Of a stretch of DNA of 33,891 bases, positions 1 to 8,193 are shown piece by piece. This stretch comes from CAWUKT01 sp963923035 (GTDB lineage: Bacteria; Bacteroidota; Bacteroidia; J057; JADKCL01). The stretch spans positions 1 through 33,891 of the forward strand of contig CAWUKT010000077.1 of NCBI GenBank assembly GCA_963923035.1. Direction: 5' to 3'. Numbering within the stretch: the stretch's first letter is position 1; each line of letters opens with the position of its first letter. Below the pieces are notes generated by a model. The model did not search any database, was not told the DNA's origin, and saw only the letters and a program-made list of their open reading frames with translations. Both the position numbers and the translations under genes were made by a program.

Positions 1-474
1 TGGAATTGAGGGAAAAGGTCCGGGAACAAAGGGAGCGGGAGAATGAATGGAGGGCCCGGGCGAGTGAATTGGGCTTGGAGGTGGGCGAACTGAGGTCCAG
101 GGCGAATTCACTTGGGTCGGTACCGAATCCATTCGGTCGCCAACTGAATCATATTTGGCCAGCAACCAGGCCAATTGGGGCCGGGGACAAAAGAAACAAG
201 CCGGGCCCCCAATTCACAGGTGCCTGGGATGGCTGAAAAGGCGGATGGCCTTGGCTTCGGAACAAAAATGGCCTCTTCGGAACATTTTTTTCTATCTGAG
301 CTTATAATTTCTCATATTCTATTATCAAAGTAGCTATCTCTGTTTAATCGTGTTCTTATTTAGTTAGCGGAAACTACCGTTTCCCATGATTCAGTTCTAA
401 AGCCCAATCCGCCTCTACTGGACGGTAAGTACTCTTTTTGCCCAATCTTCCACAGGAGGCACAATTGTATTGTC
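1..474. other. Gene-free leader upstream of the 1595-residue toxin-like gene
   Basis: No convincing gene is seen here. The left 240 bases are GC-rich and rich in short palindromes: 122-137 is a perfect 7-bp inverted repeat (ACCGAAT, CC, ATTCGGT), and 155-174 pairs TTGGCC with GGCCAA across an 8-base loop. The 10-base word CTTCGGAACA occurs at 255-264 and again at 275-284, exactly 20 bases apart, which could be a regulator site or chance. About 285-375 is much more AT-rich than the surroundings and probably holds the promoter of the downstream gene, but I see no exact match to the Bacteroidota TTTG/TAnnTTTG consensus. An open frame at 6-236 has low-complexity, charge-rich content and no start signal, so I do not call it a gene. 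Confidence 0.5.
455..459 (+). promoter_or_regulatory. Ribosome binding site candidate (GGAGG) of the toxin-like gene
   Basis: A perfect GGAGG core lies 15 bases before the ATG at 475. Strong Shine-Dalgarno sites are uncommon in Bacteroidota, and this spacing is longer than ideal. No in-frame start codon lies closer to it, so ATG 475 is still the best start. Confidence 0.4.
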
Positions 475-3400
475 ATGGAAAGCCAATCGTCTTTGAATGC
501 ACACGAGCAGAGTCAACAGTCGCCTGAGAACCTGCAAGAATCATTTGGAAAACATCCCTTCGACAGTGGAGGAATGGGAGATTCCGGTGGCGGCGCTCCT
601 CCGATGGCCCCAACGCCCCTGAACCTGGGCGGCGGCATGGATGGGGGAGGCAATCCCATTCAGCGCATGGCCGCTTCTCCCGGTGGCAGCGGTGTCAATA
701 GTACCGCTCCAAATACCATTGACAACGCTACCAACAACACCGATGAACTCATCAAACAAGCTGGTCCAAACATTTCGGACCAGATCAACAAGGACCAGCT
801 TGATGATTTGCTCAATCAGATAAACGACCAGAATGGCGATGGGGAAATCAACAGAGATGAGCTTGAAAATTTACTCGATCAGATAAACGACCAGAATGGG
901 GATGGGCAGATTAGCAAGGATGAGCTCGAAGACCTACTCGGGCAATTAGATGGTACGCTAGACCCCGAGCCAGACCCCAATATTCAGATATATGCCGATT
1001 TCATGGCGGCCGTCGGGACACTGGAGAGCTCCGGTGGCCTTCCCAACGAGGCCTTGATTTCAAATCTCCGGACTGATTTTTCCAAGGTCGCGACAAACGA
1101 CAACATCGAAGCATTCGCCAATCAGGAGATTGACTACCTGGCTGGAGACTGGTACCAATTGGATCAACTATTTGGCAACCAACTTGGAGGTACCGGGTAC
1201 AATGAAACCGACGGCGAGTTCGGCGAAGTTCCGACCAACCTGGCCCAGACCATCGCCCGGGCCTACAATGTGGCCAATTCCATCGTTAAACGCTGTGACC
1301 TGATCAACTACATGGTGGACCAGTTCCAATTGCCCTCCACTGATGGTTCAATGGCTTCTATGTTTGCTTATATGGCGGCCTATATGAACCGGGCAAGCTA
1401 CCGCTACCAGTTGGAAACGGTGATCAGTGCGATGCAGGCTTTTGAGAGTACCATCCTGGCAGATGCCGATCCGGAAGCCATACTCGACCTGGACCCAAAT
1501 GTAGAAGACAAGAAGCGATTTGCGGTTGATGTGATCACCCGATTCAATACCAAAGTAGATGTCGCCTTTCAGATCCACGACCACATGGTGGCCAATGGCA
1601 TGAACCCACCGGATGAATTGGGTCGGATCAGAACCGTAGAGGATGGCGTATTTGAGGGGACGGATGAAATGGACATTGTGCTGGGGGGATCAGGTGACGA
1701 CGTGATTTACGGAAAAGGGGGCAATGACCTCATATTTGGGGGCGGAGGCAACGATCAGATCTACGGCGGCGATGGAAATGATGTCATCTACGGCGGGGGG
1801 GGCAACGACGAGATTCACGATGGCGCTGGGGACGACGTGGTGTATGGCGGTCGTGGTGGCGATACCATCTTTGAGGGAGAGGGCGTGGATCAAATCTACG
1901 GTGGCAATGGTCCCCAGTCATTGTTTGATGGATTCAATCCGCTGGACTTCCAGAATATCCTCGACAGTTATGGGGTGCCGGCCAGTATCGGAGACCGCAT
2001 CTTCGATATTGTATTGACCAATATCCAATTGGGAGATGATCCCCAATCCCAAATCTCCAAAATCGTCAGTGAACTGGCGACGCTGCTGGAAGGAGAGGGC
2101 ATCGTCCTGAATGGAGGGGTAGAGAATGGGGCCGATGTATCGACCGTCGGGATCGATTACGACGCTGTGGTGGACGATATCGTGGACATGCTGGTGGCAA
2201 TCATGGAGGGGAACAATGGGGAATCTACCCCCCCGGATACAGTTGACAATGCGGCTCTCCTGGCCTTCGCTGCCCAGCTTCAAAACGCGCCCAATTTCCT
2301 CCCCTCCGACGCTCTCGTCAACGAATTGGAATTCATTGGGAACAATGTCGACCAGGATCCCTTTGACGCCGTAGACCTCGCCCAACAGGCGGCTGATATT
2401 CGGGTCCACAAGAGCTATGTACTGCAGGCAGTCGCTGTATTCGGCGGCGATACCTCGGATTCCCAGGCGGGTTCCCTGGACGGCGCTTCCCCAATCCTGC
2501 CCGAAGGCCCCGATGCCTACGAGATCGGAAAAGATGTCCTGCGGCACCTGGATGAAATTCGGGGCGAATTGGCCGAAGCCCATATGTTCCTGAACAGTCA
2601 GGAAGCACCAGAAGAAGGAACCGGGTACGACATCGAACAATTCCTCCCCGCCAGCATCCAGGTCGGCGGCTTCCTGAATGTATTGAAGGCCATTGAATTC
2701 GTGCCCCTGGACCGCAACGAGGACATCGTCGTCACAGAAGGGGTAGAGAATGAAGTCACGACCCGGAGTTTACTCGGCGGTGGAAGCGGAGGGGGCGTCC
2801 GCGGACGCGTCCGCGAAATGATCGACAACTTCCTCCTGGATACCTTCGGAACTGCTTTCGATGCCATTGCCATTGTGCGGCGGCCCGATTTCACCTACTC
2901 CATGCTCCTGGAATTGGTACCTGGCGGGGAAGAGTTCCTGGCCCAGGGACAAGAGTTCCTTGCTGATGCATTTGTTTATTTCCAGGCCAAACTGGCGGAG
3001 CACAACCTCACTTCGGAACGGGTTACCAACCTGTACAATGAAGTCCTCGGCAACCTTTCCTGGTGGGACATCGGGACAGTTGCATTGGCGGGGCTGACCG
3101 GTGGGCCCGGCTTGTTTATCCTCGCCCAGCGCGTCTTTGGGGATATAATCGCCGATGCGACCGCTTTTGTAGCGGATATCGCGGCCGATGCGGGCCAGAT
3201 TATACTTGAAGCCGTCCTGAATGGGGTTGATCCCAGTGGGAATATATTGACGTGGTTGGAAAATGCCGGCCAGACCATCTACAAGATCTACGAAGATCCC
3301 AGCCAGTTCATCAGTAATCTCACCACGGCTTTCCGGGATGGCTTCGTCCAATTCGGATTGAACTTCGGGGACCACCTGCGGGAGAGTTTCTTCGAATGGT

Positions 3401-5262
3401 TATTCGGTGAGATCAACGCCGGTACCGGTGGCATCCAAATTCCCGAGCAGTTTGACCTCGGCGGTATATTCAGCTTGACCACGCAAATCCTCGACATCTC
3501 CTGGTCCGGAGGTGCGAACCCAATTCGGACGAAGGTGGTGAATGCTGTTGACCGCCTGGGCTACGATGGTGAGGGCATCGTCTCGGCAGGTGAGAACATT
3601 GTCTCCGGCGCCACGATGGCCGTCCAACTGATGAATCAGATTCAGTCCGAAGGTATCGGAGTCCTGTGGGATCAAATGGTTGGGCAGCTCACCAATTTCT
3701 GGGACCAGGTGACCGGAACCATCATTGTATGGGCCCGGGATCAAATCATCATGAAAGGAGCCGAACAGCTCATTGCCAAGTTCATTCCGGGGCTGGGGGT
3801 ACTCCAGGCGATTCGCGACATCTATAACCTGGTCAACGAGATCATTTCCAAGCTGGAAGAACTGTTCGAGTTGATGGACCTGGTCATCTCAGCCCTCAAC
3901 AAGATCGTGATTGGTGATACCCAGGAGGCCTCGGACTATATCGAAATGGCGCTCGGAAATGGCCTGACCCTTTCCATCAATTTCCTGGCTGAAACGCTCG
4001 GCCTGAATGTCGCCCAATCCATCCGGTCCTCTCTGGAGTACGTGCGCAGCACCGTTAACAGTGCCATCGATTCTGGTATCGACTGGCTGGCCGGCAATTT
4101 GGTGGAGGAAGATCCCAATACCCCAAGCACCTTCGACAATCCGAATGAAGAGTTCTTCTTGTATGACTCGGATGAGGAATTGGCCGCCTTCATCGAGGCC
4201 AATGGGATAGAGGAAGTGAGATTGGGGAATGAAACCCACCACGTAGAGGTCCATGCCGAAGCCGTAAGCGGTGGCGTTGAGGCAGATGTAGGGGTGGCTT
4301 CCGAATGGAAATCCGCGAAGCGAATCCGGGATACGATAGTACAGGGAGCCCAGGAGCCGGACAGCGAGATTGCGGGCCGGGAAGGGGAAATCAATGGGCT
4401 TTATCAGCCAGTTGAAACGAAGCTCGGTAACTACAATTCCCTGTTGGAAACCATCCGGACGCTTAGGGAAGAGGCCCGGGCCCAAGGTAAGTCCGCCCGG
4501 TCTCAGTGGATGAATGATTTGCGGACCATGGAGACGACCCAATTGAATGATTTGGTCGCTGAATGCAGGAGCTTTATTGCCGAGGCTTGGTTGCGCTTTG
4601 GTGATTACCTACCAGTGACGCTCCAGCCTGCGGGCGTCATGTTCCAGGACCGCACCGACTTCAGTGGAGATAACAGTAAGCTCGATAAATACCATACCGG
4701 AACCCAGTCGGATCCCATTCCGATCATGTGGTACAAGAACCCCAGCGAATATCCCACCGTCCGCTACAACGGCAATGACTACGCATTTGGAGATGCCCTG
4801 AACATCAACGGAACGAGCTTCCAGGTCTCCAGCAGCAATATCCCCACCGATGACCTGAACTATGTCGTCCAGAAGCGGAGCCACTTCGAGACGCGCGCAA
4901 ATCAGGTCAAGTTCAACAAGACCTTCAATGATGCGGGCGTGACGATCAATGGAAAGTCGAATCCCCTCGGAAATGCAGGAGGCTTCGATGGTGACCACGT
5001 CAAAGACCTTGGCTTTGGGGGACAAGATGTTGCAGACAACTATTGGCCGCTTATAGCCGAAGCCAACCGCCGCGCCTTCAATGGATACAATGCGGGCTAT
5101 ATCCTGAACTATGTCGAACTGGAAGGCACCGATCGGATTCCCAAGTCCCGGGTCATTGGCGGTCTGATTGGTAAATGGTTCGTCGTGAAAGGATTTGATT
5201 CGCAGAATACCCCCAGCGAATCAGGTACCAACAGCGCCGGATTGCTTCCCGCCGATGAATAA
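475..5262 (+). CDS. Large calcium-binding polymorphic toxin-like effector (EF-hand, RTX repeats, C-terminal HNH-like nuclease)
   Basis: This 1595-residue protein has no signal peptide and no T9SS sorting domain. The N-terminus (1-90) is Gly/Pro/Asn-rich and carries an NPIQR motif at 60-64, like leaders of eCIS-associated (DUF4157-type) cargo proteins. Two EF-hand loops follow (D118-E129, D139-E150; D-x-N-x-D-G-x-I-x3-E), then eight RTX nonapeptides GGxGxDxUx at 404-475. Residues 780-1215 are long amphipathic to hydrophobic helices; the stretch from FIPGLG (1103) through FLAETLGL (1170) to DWLAGNL (1203) resembles the helical body of those cargo proteins. The C-terminus has DGDH (1505-1508), N1522, WPL (1524-1526) and N1531, an HNH/endonuclease VII-like pattern. 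The inferred role is an exported DNA- or RNA-cleaving toxin. No immunity gene is adjacent: the next gene converges from the other strand. Alternatives are a type I-secreted RTX protein or a calcium-binding surface protein. The family assignment rests on recalled motifs, not a search. Confidence 0.65.
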   Translation: MESQSSLNAHEQSQQSPENLQESFGKHPFDSGGMGDSGGGAPPMAPTPLNLGGGMDGGGNPIQRMAASPGGSGVNSTAPNTIDNATNNTDELIKQAGPNISDQINKDQLDDLLNQINDQNGDGEINRDELENLLDQINDQNGDGQISKDELEDLLGQLDGTLDPEPDPNIQIYADFMAAVGTLESSGGLPNEALISNLRTDFSKVATNDNIEAFANQEIDYLAGDWYQLDQLFGNQLGGTGYNETDGEFGEVPTNLAQTIARAYNVANSIVKRCDLINYMVDQFQLPSTDGSMASMFAYMAAYMNRASYRYQLETVISAMQAFESTILADADPEAILDLDPNVEDKKRFAVDVITRFNTKVDVAFQIHDHMVANGMNPPDELGRIRTVEDGVFEGTDEMDIVLGGSGDDVIYGKGGNDLIFGGGGNDQIYGGDGNDVIYGGGGNDEIHDGAGDDVVYGGRGGDTIFEGEGVDQIYGGNGPQSLFDGFNPLDFQNILDSYGVPASIGDRIFDIVLTNIQLGDDPQSQISKIVSELATLLEGEGIVLNGGVENGADVSTVGIDYDAVVDDIVDMLVAIMEGNNGESTPPDTVDNAALLAFAAQLQNAPNFLPSDALVNELEFIGNNVDQDPFDAVDLAQQAADIRVHKSYVLQAVAVFGGDTSDSQAGSLDGASPILPEGPDAYEIGKDVLRHLDEIRGELAEAHMFLNSQEAPEEGTGYDIEQFLPASIQVGGFLNVLKAIEFVPLDRNEDIVVTEGVENEVTTRSLLGGGSGGGVRGRVREMIDNFLLDTFGTAFDAIAIVRRPDFTYSMLLELVPGGEEFLAQGQEFLADAFVYFQAKLAEHNLTSERVTNLYNEVLGNLSWWDIGTVALAGLTGGPGLFILAQRVFGDIIADATAFVADIAADAGQIILEAVLNGVDPSGNILTWLENAGQTIYKIYEDPSQFISNLTTAFRDGFVQFGLNFGDHLRESFFEWLFGEINAGTGGIQIPEQFDLGGIFSLTTQILDISWSGGANPIRTKVVNAVDRLGYDGEGIVSAGENIVSGATMAVQLMNQIQSEGIGVLWDQMVGQLTNFWDQVTGTIIVWARDQIIMKGAEQLIAKFIPGLGVLQAIRDIYNLVNEIISKLEELFELMDLVISALNKIVIGDTQEASDYIEMALGNGLTLSINFLAETLGLNVAQSIRSSLEYVRSTVNSAIDSGIDWLAGNLVEEDPNTPSTFDNPNEEFFLYDSDEELAAFIEANGIEEVRLGNETHHVEVHAEAVSGGVEADVGVASEWKSAKRIRDTIVQGAQEPDSEIAGREGEINGLYQPVETKLGNYNSLLETIRTLREEARAQGKSARSQWMNDLRTMETTQLNDLVAECRSFIAEAWLRFGDYLPVTLQPAGVMFQDRTDFSGDNSKLDKYHTGTQSDPIPIMWYKNPSEYPTVRYNGNDYAFGDALNINGTSFQVSSSNIPTDDLNYVVQKRSHFETRANQVKFNKTFNDAGVTINGKSNPLGNAGGFDGDHVKDLGFGGQDVADNYWPLIAEANRRAFNGYNAGYILNYVELEGTDRIPKSRVIGGLIGKWFVVKGFDSQNTPSESGTNSAGLLPADE
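818..911 (+). repeat. 63-bp tandem duplication encoding two EF-hand loops
   Basis: A stretch starting AGATAAACGACCAGAATGG at 818 recurs at 881, an offset of exactly 63 bases or 21 codons. Each copy encodes a canonical 12-residue calcium loop followed by an acidic helix. The high nucleotide identity suggests recent duplication. A degenerate preceding copy (around residues 101-112) may be an older unit. Confidence 0.8.
1684..1899 (+). repeat. Eight tandem RTX (GGxGxDxUx) nonapeptide repeats
   Basis: Residues 404-475 of the large protein form eight consecutive 9-residue units such as GGSGDDVIY and GGDGNDVIY, with hydrophobic and aromatic residues at the expected places. Such repeats fold as a calcium-filled parallel beta-roll and are typical of proteins that fold only after export into calcium-rich surroundings. 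The last units (for example EGEGVDQIY) are degenerate. Confidence 0.9.
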
Positions 5263-5265
5263 ACG

Positions 5266-5299
5266 AACGGGGGGCGCCCAATCCCGGACGCCCCCCGTT
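5266..5299 (+). terminator. Strong GC hairpin after the toxin-like gene, probably bidirectional
   Basis: An 11-bp perfect stem (AACGGGGGGCG at 5266-5276 with its complement at 5289-5299) lies three bases after the stop codon of the large gene. The 3' flank is only mildly T-rich (TTGAATTTG). The hairpin sits between two convergent genes and could end transcription from both sides. Confidence 0.75.
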
Positions 5300-5351
5300 T
5301 GAATTTGTACTTGTTTTCCTACTCTTCATCTCCTCAGTGGCCCGATTCCCC

Positions 5352-5957
5352 TCACTGCTCCGCCCGGATCCGGCTCAGCGTCTCCGGGGACACCCCCATA
5401 TACGACGCGATATACTTCAGGGGAACCTGTTGGAAGAGGTCGGGGGTATCGGCGAGGAGTTCCTCGTACCGTTCCGCGGCGGTCTTGAAACGGTGGTAGA
5501 CGATGCGGTTTTGGAGAATGAGAAAGGACTCCGTGACCGTGGCGCGGACGAACCGTTCCATCGCGTGGTGACGTTCGGCCATGCCTTCGATGACCGATTT
5601 GGGGAAGCGGAGGTACCGGCTCGGCCGGACCGCATGGTAGGTATGGGTGCTGGGAACCCCCTGGAAATAGCAGCTGACCGCGGAGAAGAATTGCCCCCGC
5701 AGCGCAAACCAATCGGTATATTCTTTGTCCTCGACCGTATGGTAGGCCCGCACCACGCCCTCCAGGACCAGGCAAACATCGTCGTTGAAGTCGCCCTGAT
5801 GGATGAAAATCCGCCCCCGACTGGCTTCGCCGTAGCGGGCATGGGCGATCAGTTCCTCCATGATGCCTTCGGGCAAGGGCCCGAACCGGTTCAGCAAGGG
5901 ACCGACCTTTTCCTTCAACTCCGGGGTCAGGACCACTGGTATTTCCCGAAAACTCAT
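5352..5957 (-). CDS. Crp/Fnr family transcriptional regulator
   Basis: A 201-residue protein with an N-terminal cyclic-nucleotide-binding-type beta-barrel (about 20-130, including IFIHQGDFNDDVCLVLEG) and a short C-terminal helix-turn-helix (about 150-201). It ends in YIASYMGVSPETLSRIRAEQ, the form common in Bacteroidota Crp-like proteins. The cAMP-contacting Arg/Ser signature of E. coli Crp is not visible, so the ligand is unknown. I chose ATG at 5957 because it overlaps the stop of the upstream subtilase gene as ATGA and follows GGAGGAAGAAGG; a GTG at 5975 would add six residues. The overlap implies translational coupling with the protease, and it may regulate that gene or surface functions, which is inference. 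Confidence 0.85.
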   Translation of the reverse strand: MSFREIPVVLTPELKEKVGPLLNRFGPLPEGIMEELIAHARYGEASRGRIFIHQGDFNDDVCLVLEGVVRAYHTVEDKEYTDWFALRGQFFSAVSCYFQGVPSTHTYHAVRPSRYLRFPKSVIEGMAERHHAMERFVRATVTESFLILQNRIVYHRFKTAAERYEELLADTPDLFQQVPLKYIASYMGVSPETLSRIRAEQ

Positions 5958-7552
5958 TTGCCTTCTTCCTCCCACAAATAGCCCTCAAACCAAATCCGCA
6001 GCCGTCCGGCCGGCAAGGACTTCCGCGCCAGGGCCCAGACCAATTGTCCCTTCTGCAAGCGGAAACTCCGGCTCTCCACGATCTGGTCCCCGGCGGGCGC
6101 CAGGATGGAGTAATGGCAAGGCTTCCCGTTCAGTTGGATGTCCCGGTGCAGTACATTGCTGTCCATGACCACGAAGAAGGTATCCGGTTGGGGCACGACC
6201 TTGAATGTGGGGGCCACCACCGGCCGTTCGTCCCAGAGATAGGGCGCATAGGGAACCCCGGCGCCCATTCGATTGTCCCCAAAGGGGGCCCAATGCCCCA
6301 GCGAACGCAACTTCGCGTGGAGTTCCATATTGGTGAGTTCGGGTTCTGATTGCAGGAGGCAGGCCGCAAAGCCGGTCATCAGGGGGCAGGCGAATGAAGT
6401 CCCGGCAAAGATGTCGTAGCTGCCGTCTTTGTCGGTCGTGACCACGTAGCCGGGGGCCGCGAGGTCGGGCTTGGTCTGACCGGCTGCATTGGGGCCGTAG
6501 GCGGAAAAGCGCATGGGGTACCGGAACATGGGGTGGGAGGCGCCCACGGTGAGGACCGAGTCGCCATCGCCGGGGGCGGAGACATAATGGAATTTGCCGG
6601 AGCCGGTATTGCCGGCCGAGTTGACGACCAAAATGCCCTTGCGGGCAGCCATTTGGGCGGCGCGGGTCACCTTGGTCGTGCGGCCATCCATGTCCGCGTA
6701 GGTATAGCGCTTGCTGTCGTAGCCGAGCGAACTGCTGATGAGGTCCGCGCCTTCGCGGTCGGCCCATTCCATCGCCGCCAGCCAGCAATCCTCCTCTTTT
6801 TCTTTTTCCCACCACCGATGCTCTGTCCGTGCCAGCAAAAATTCGGCCCCCGGTGCCGCCCCAATTCGCCCCTGATCCTTGTATTTTCCCGCAATACAGC
6901 CCAGTACTGCCGTTCCGTGTTCGCTGCCCCGGTTCACATTCGTTCCGCCCCGGTAAAAATCCCGCGTCTTCAGCACCCGATCCGAATCCCATAGGTGGAC
7001 GAGGCCCGGATGTTGTTCCGCACCCTTAAATCCCGCATCAAATACCGCAATGCGCACGCCCTGACCGTCCAATCCCTTTTCCTTGAACCGATCCAGCCCC
7101 AGAAGATTGCGTTGCAAGTGGTACAGGGTGTCTTTTTGTTGGTCCTCCGCCAGCTGCAACAGGGAAAATTGCCCCCCGGCCGCCCTTACTTCCGAAATGC
7201 CCACGGCTTCGATGCGATCGACAAAGGGCAGGGCCTGAATAGATTCGAGTTGGGCATCGGTGGCCCGGACCGAGACGGCATTCCACCACCACAATTCGAA
7301 GCGCAGAGAGTCCACCTGGTCGCGGATTTGGGTGATATAGTCGGGAGAAATGGGGAGGTCGGAAAAATGGGGAAATGCGATCTGCTGCCGTTCGCGTCGT
7401 TCGAGGGCTTCCGGGCTAAAATGCTGTTCGGGGTGGGGGCAGGCGGGTTTGTCGGTAAAATAGACATAGAACAATTGAGCCGATGCCGCAGAAAAACTGC
7501 TGGCCAGGGCAAGCAAGGTCAGGATGCCTGTCAAAAGGGTCTTTCTCATCAT
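5954..7552 (-). CDS. Secreted S8 family (subtilisin-like) serine protease
   Basis: A 532-residue preprotein with a signal peptide (1-25, cut after SAASA). Residues 26-130 look like an inhibitor-type propeptide. The catalytic domain spans about 160-430, with D172 (AVFDAGF), H212 (SEHGTAV), oxyanion Asn315 (SAGN) and S386 (GTSFACP) all intact, so it should be active after export. Residues 440-532 form a beta-rich C-terminal region without a clear T9SS type A motif (no PNP start or GxYxL/KxxxxK end). Export beyond the periplasm is therefore uncertain, though a divergent sorting domain is possible. It is the first gene of a two-gene unit with the Crp/Fnr gene and is divergent from the lipoprotein gene at 7700. 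Confidence 0.9.
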   Translation of the reverse strand: MMRKTLLTGILTLLALASSFSAASAQLFYVYFTDKPACPHPEQHFSPEALERRERQQIAFPHFSDLPISPDYITQIRDQVDSLRFELWWWNAVSVRATDAQLESIQALPFVDRIEAVGISEVRAAGGQFSLLQLAEDQQKDTLYHLQRNLLGLDRFKEKGLDGQGVRIAVFDAGFKGAEQHPGLVHLWDSDRVLKTRDFYRGGTNVNRGSEHGTAVLGCIAGKYKDQGRIGAAPGAEFLLARTEHRWWEKEKEEDCWLAAMEWADREGADLISSSLGYDSKRYTYADMDGRTTKVTRAAQMAARKGILVVNSAGNTGSGKFHYVSAPGDGDSVLTVGASHPMFRYPMRFSAYGPNAAGQTKPDLAAPGYVVTTDKDGSYDIFAGTSFACPLMTGFAACLLQSEPELTNMELHAKLRSLGHWAPFGDNRMGAGVPYAPYLWDERPVVAPTFKVVPQPDTFFVVMDSNVLHRDIQLNGKPCHYSILAPAGDQIVESRSFRLQKGQLVWALARKSLPAGRLRIWFEGYLWEEEGK

Positions 7553-7699
7553 TTGTACAGCCTGGACGCCGGTTAAAGGTGCTGGGTCCGCATTTCAGTG
7601 TCTTCGAATTTACACAAGATTCCGGGGAAAAATAGTAATTTGACGGGGTAACAAAAGAGGCTGTGGTTCGTTTTTTTTGAGCGCTTCCACCTCATAACC

Positions 7700-8185
7700 A
7701 TGCAATCCATGAGAGGTTTTTATGTTTTTCTTGTCGGAGTCCTGGTGCTATTTACCGGATGTAAATCCACCCATTCCGTAGTGGAGGCAACTCGACAGGA
7801 GTGGTTTGGAGGCGCGCCCGGGTCCGGAGGTGGGATCAAGTACACCGTCACTGTCGATGTCCCCGCCAAGGCCCAATTGGAAGCTGAGAAAGCCTATGTC
7901 GGCAGCCGGGAGACTGGTTTCTACATGCGCTGTAAAAAGGCCTCTCCCCAACCCGACGGGGCCAAGGAAGGACGTCAGTTGTTCAAGATTGAATTTGAGC
8001 GACGTCTCCCCGGAGAGGTATCAGATGGCATGGCGAATGGCTCGATGCAGCCGCATGCAGCTCCGGAAGGACTCCCGCCCGAATTCGAGGGGGGAGCTTT
8101 GATTTTTTATCGTGACAAAAATGGAAAGGCGGGCCAGTGGGTCGTACAAGATTTCAAACGCCTCAACCCCCTGGCCTATCCCTGA
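7700..8185 (+). CDS. Small putative lipoprotein of unknown function
   Basis: 161 residues starting with a short hydrophobic segment and a lipobox (LFTGC, Cys21), so it is probably lipid-anchored in the inner or outer membrane. The mature part has a Gly-rich stretch (GGAPGSGGGIKYTVTV, about 37-52) followed by alternating beta-like segments; the same EWFGG...GGGxKY style occurs in small uncharacterised Bacteroidota lipoproteins as I remember them. ATG at 7709 (residue 4) is an alternative start. Only 8 bases separate its stop from the start of the type B T9SS protein, so the two are probably co-transcribed. No enzymatic motif is seen. Confidence 0.75.
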   Translation: MQSMRGFYVFLVGVLVLFTGCKSTHSVVEATRQEWFGGAPGSGGGIKYTVTVDVPAKAQLEAEKAYVGSRETGFYMRCKKASPQPDGAKEGRQLFKIEFERRLPGEVSDGMANGSMQPHAAPEGLPPEFEGGALIFYRDKNGKAGQWVVQDFKRLNPLAYP

Positions 8186-8193
8186 TCGAATTT

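Noticed and set aside
6..236. Open frame of 76 codons on the + strand
   Set aside because: Charge-rich, low-complexity product with no recognisable domain and no ribosome binding site; it overlaps palindromes and is in the gene-free edge.
475..5262. T9SS cargo interpretation of the large protein
   Set aside because: It lacks both a signal peptide and a C-terminal type A or B sorting domain, which its neighbours show clearly.
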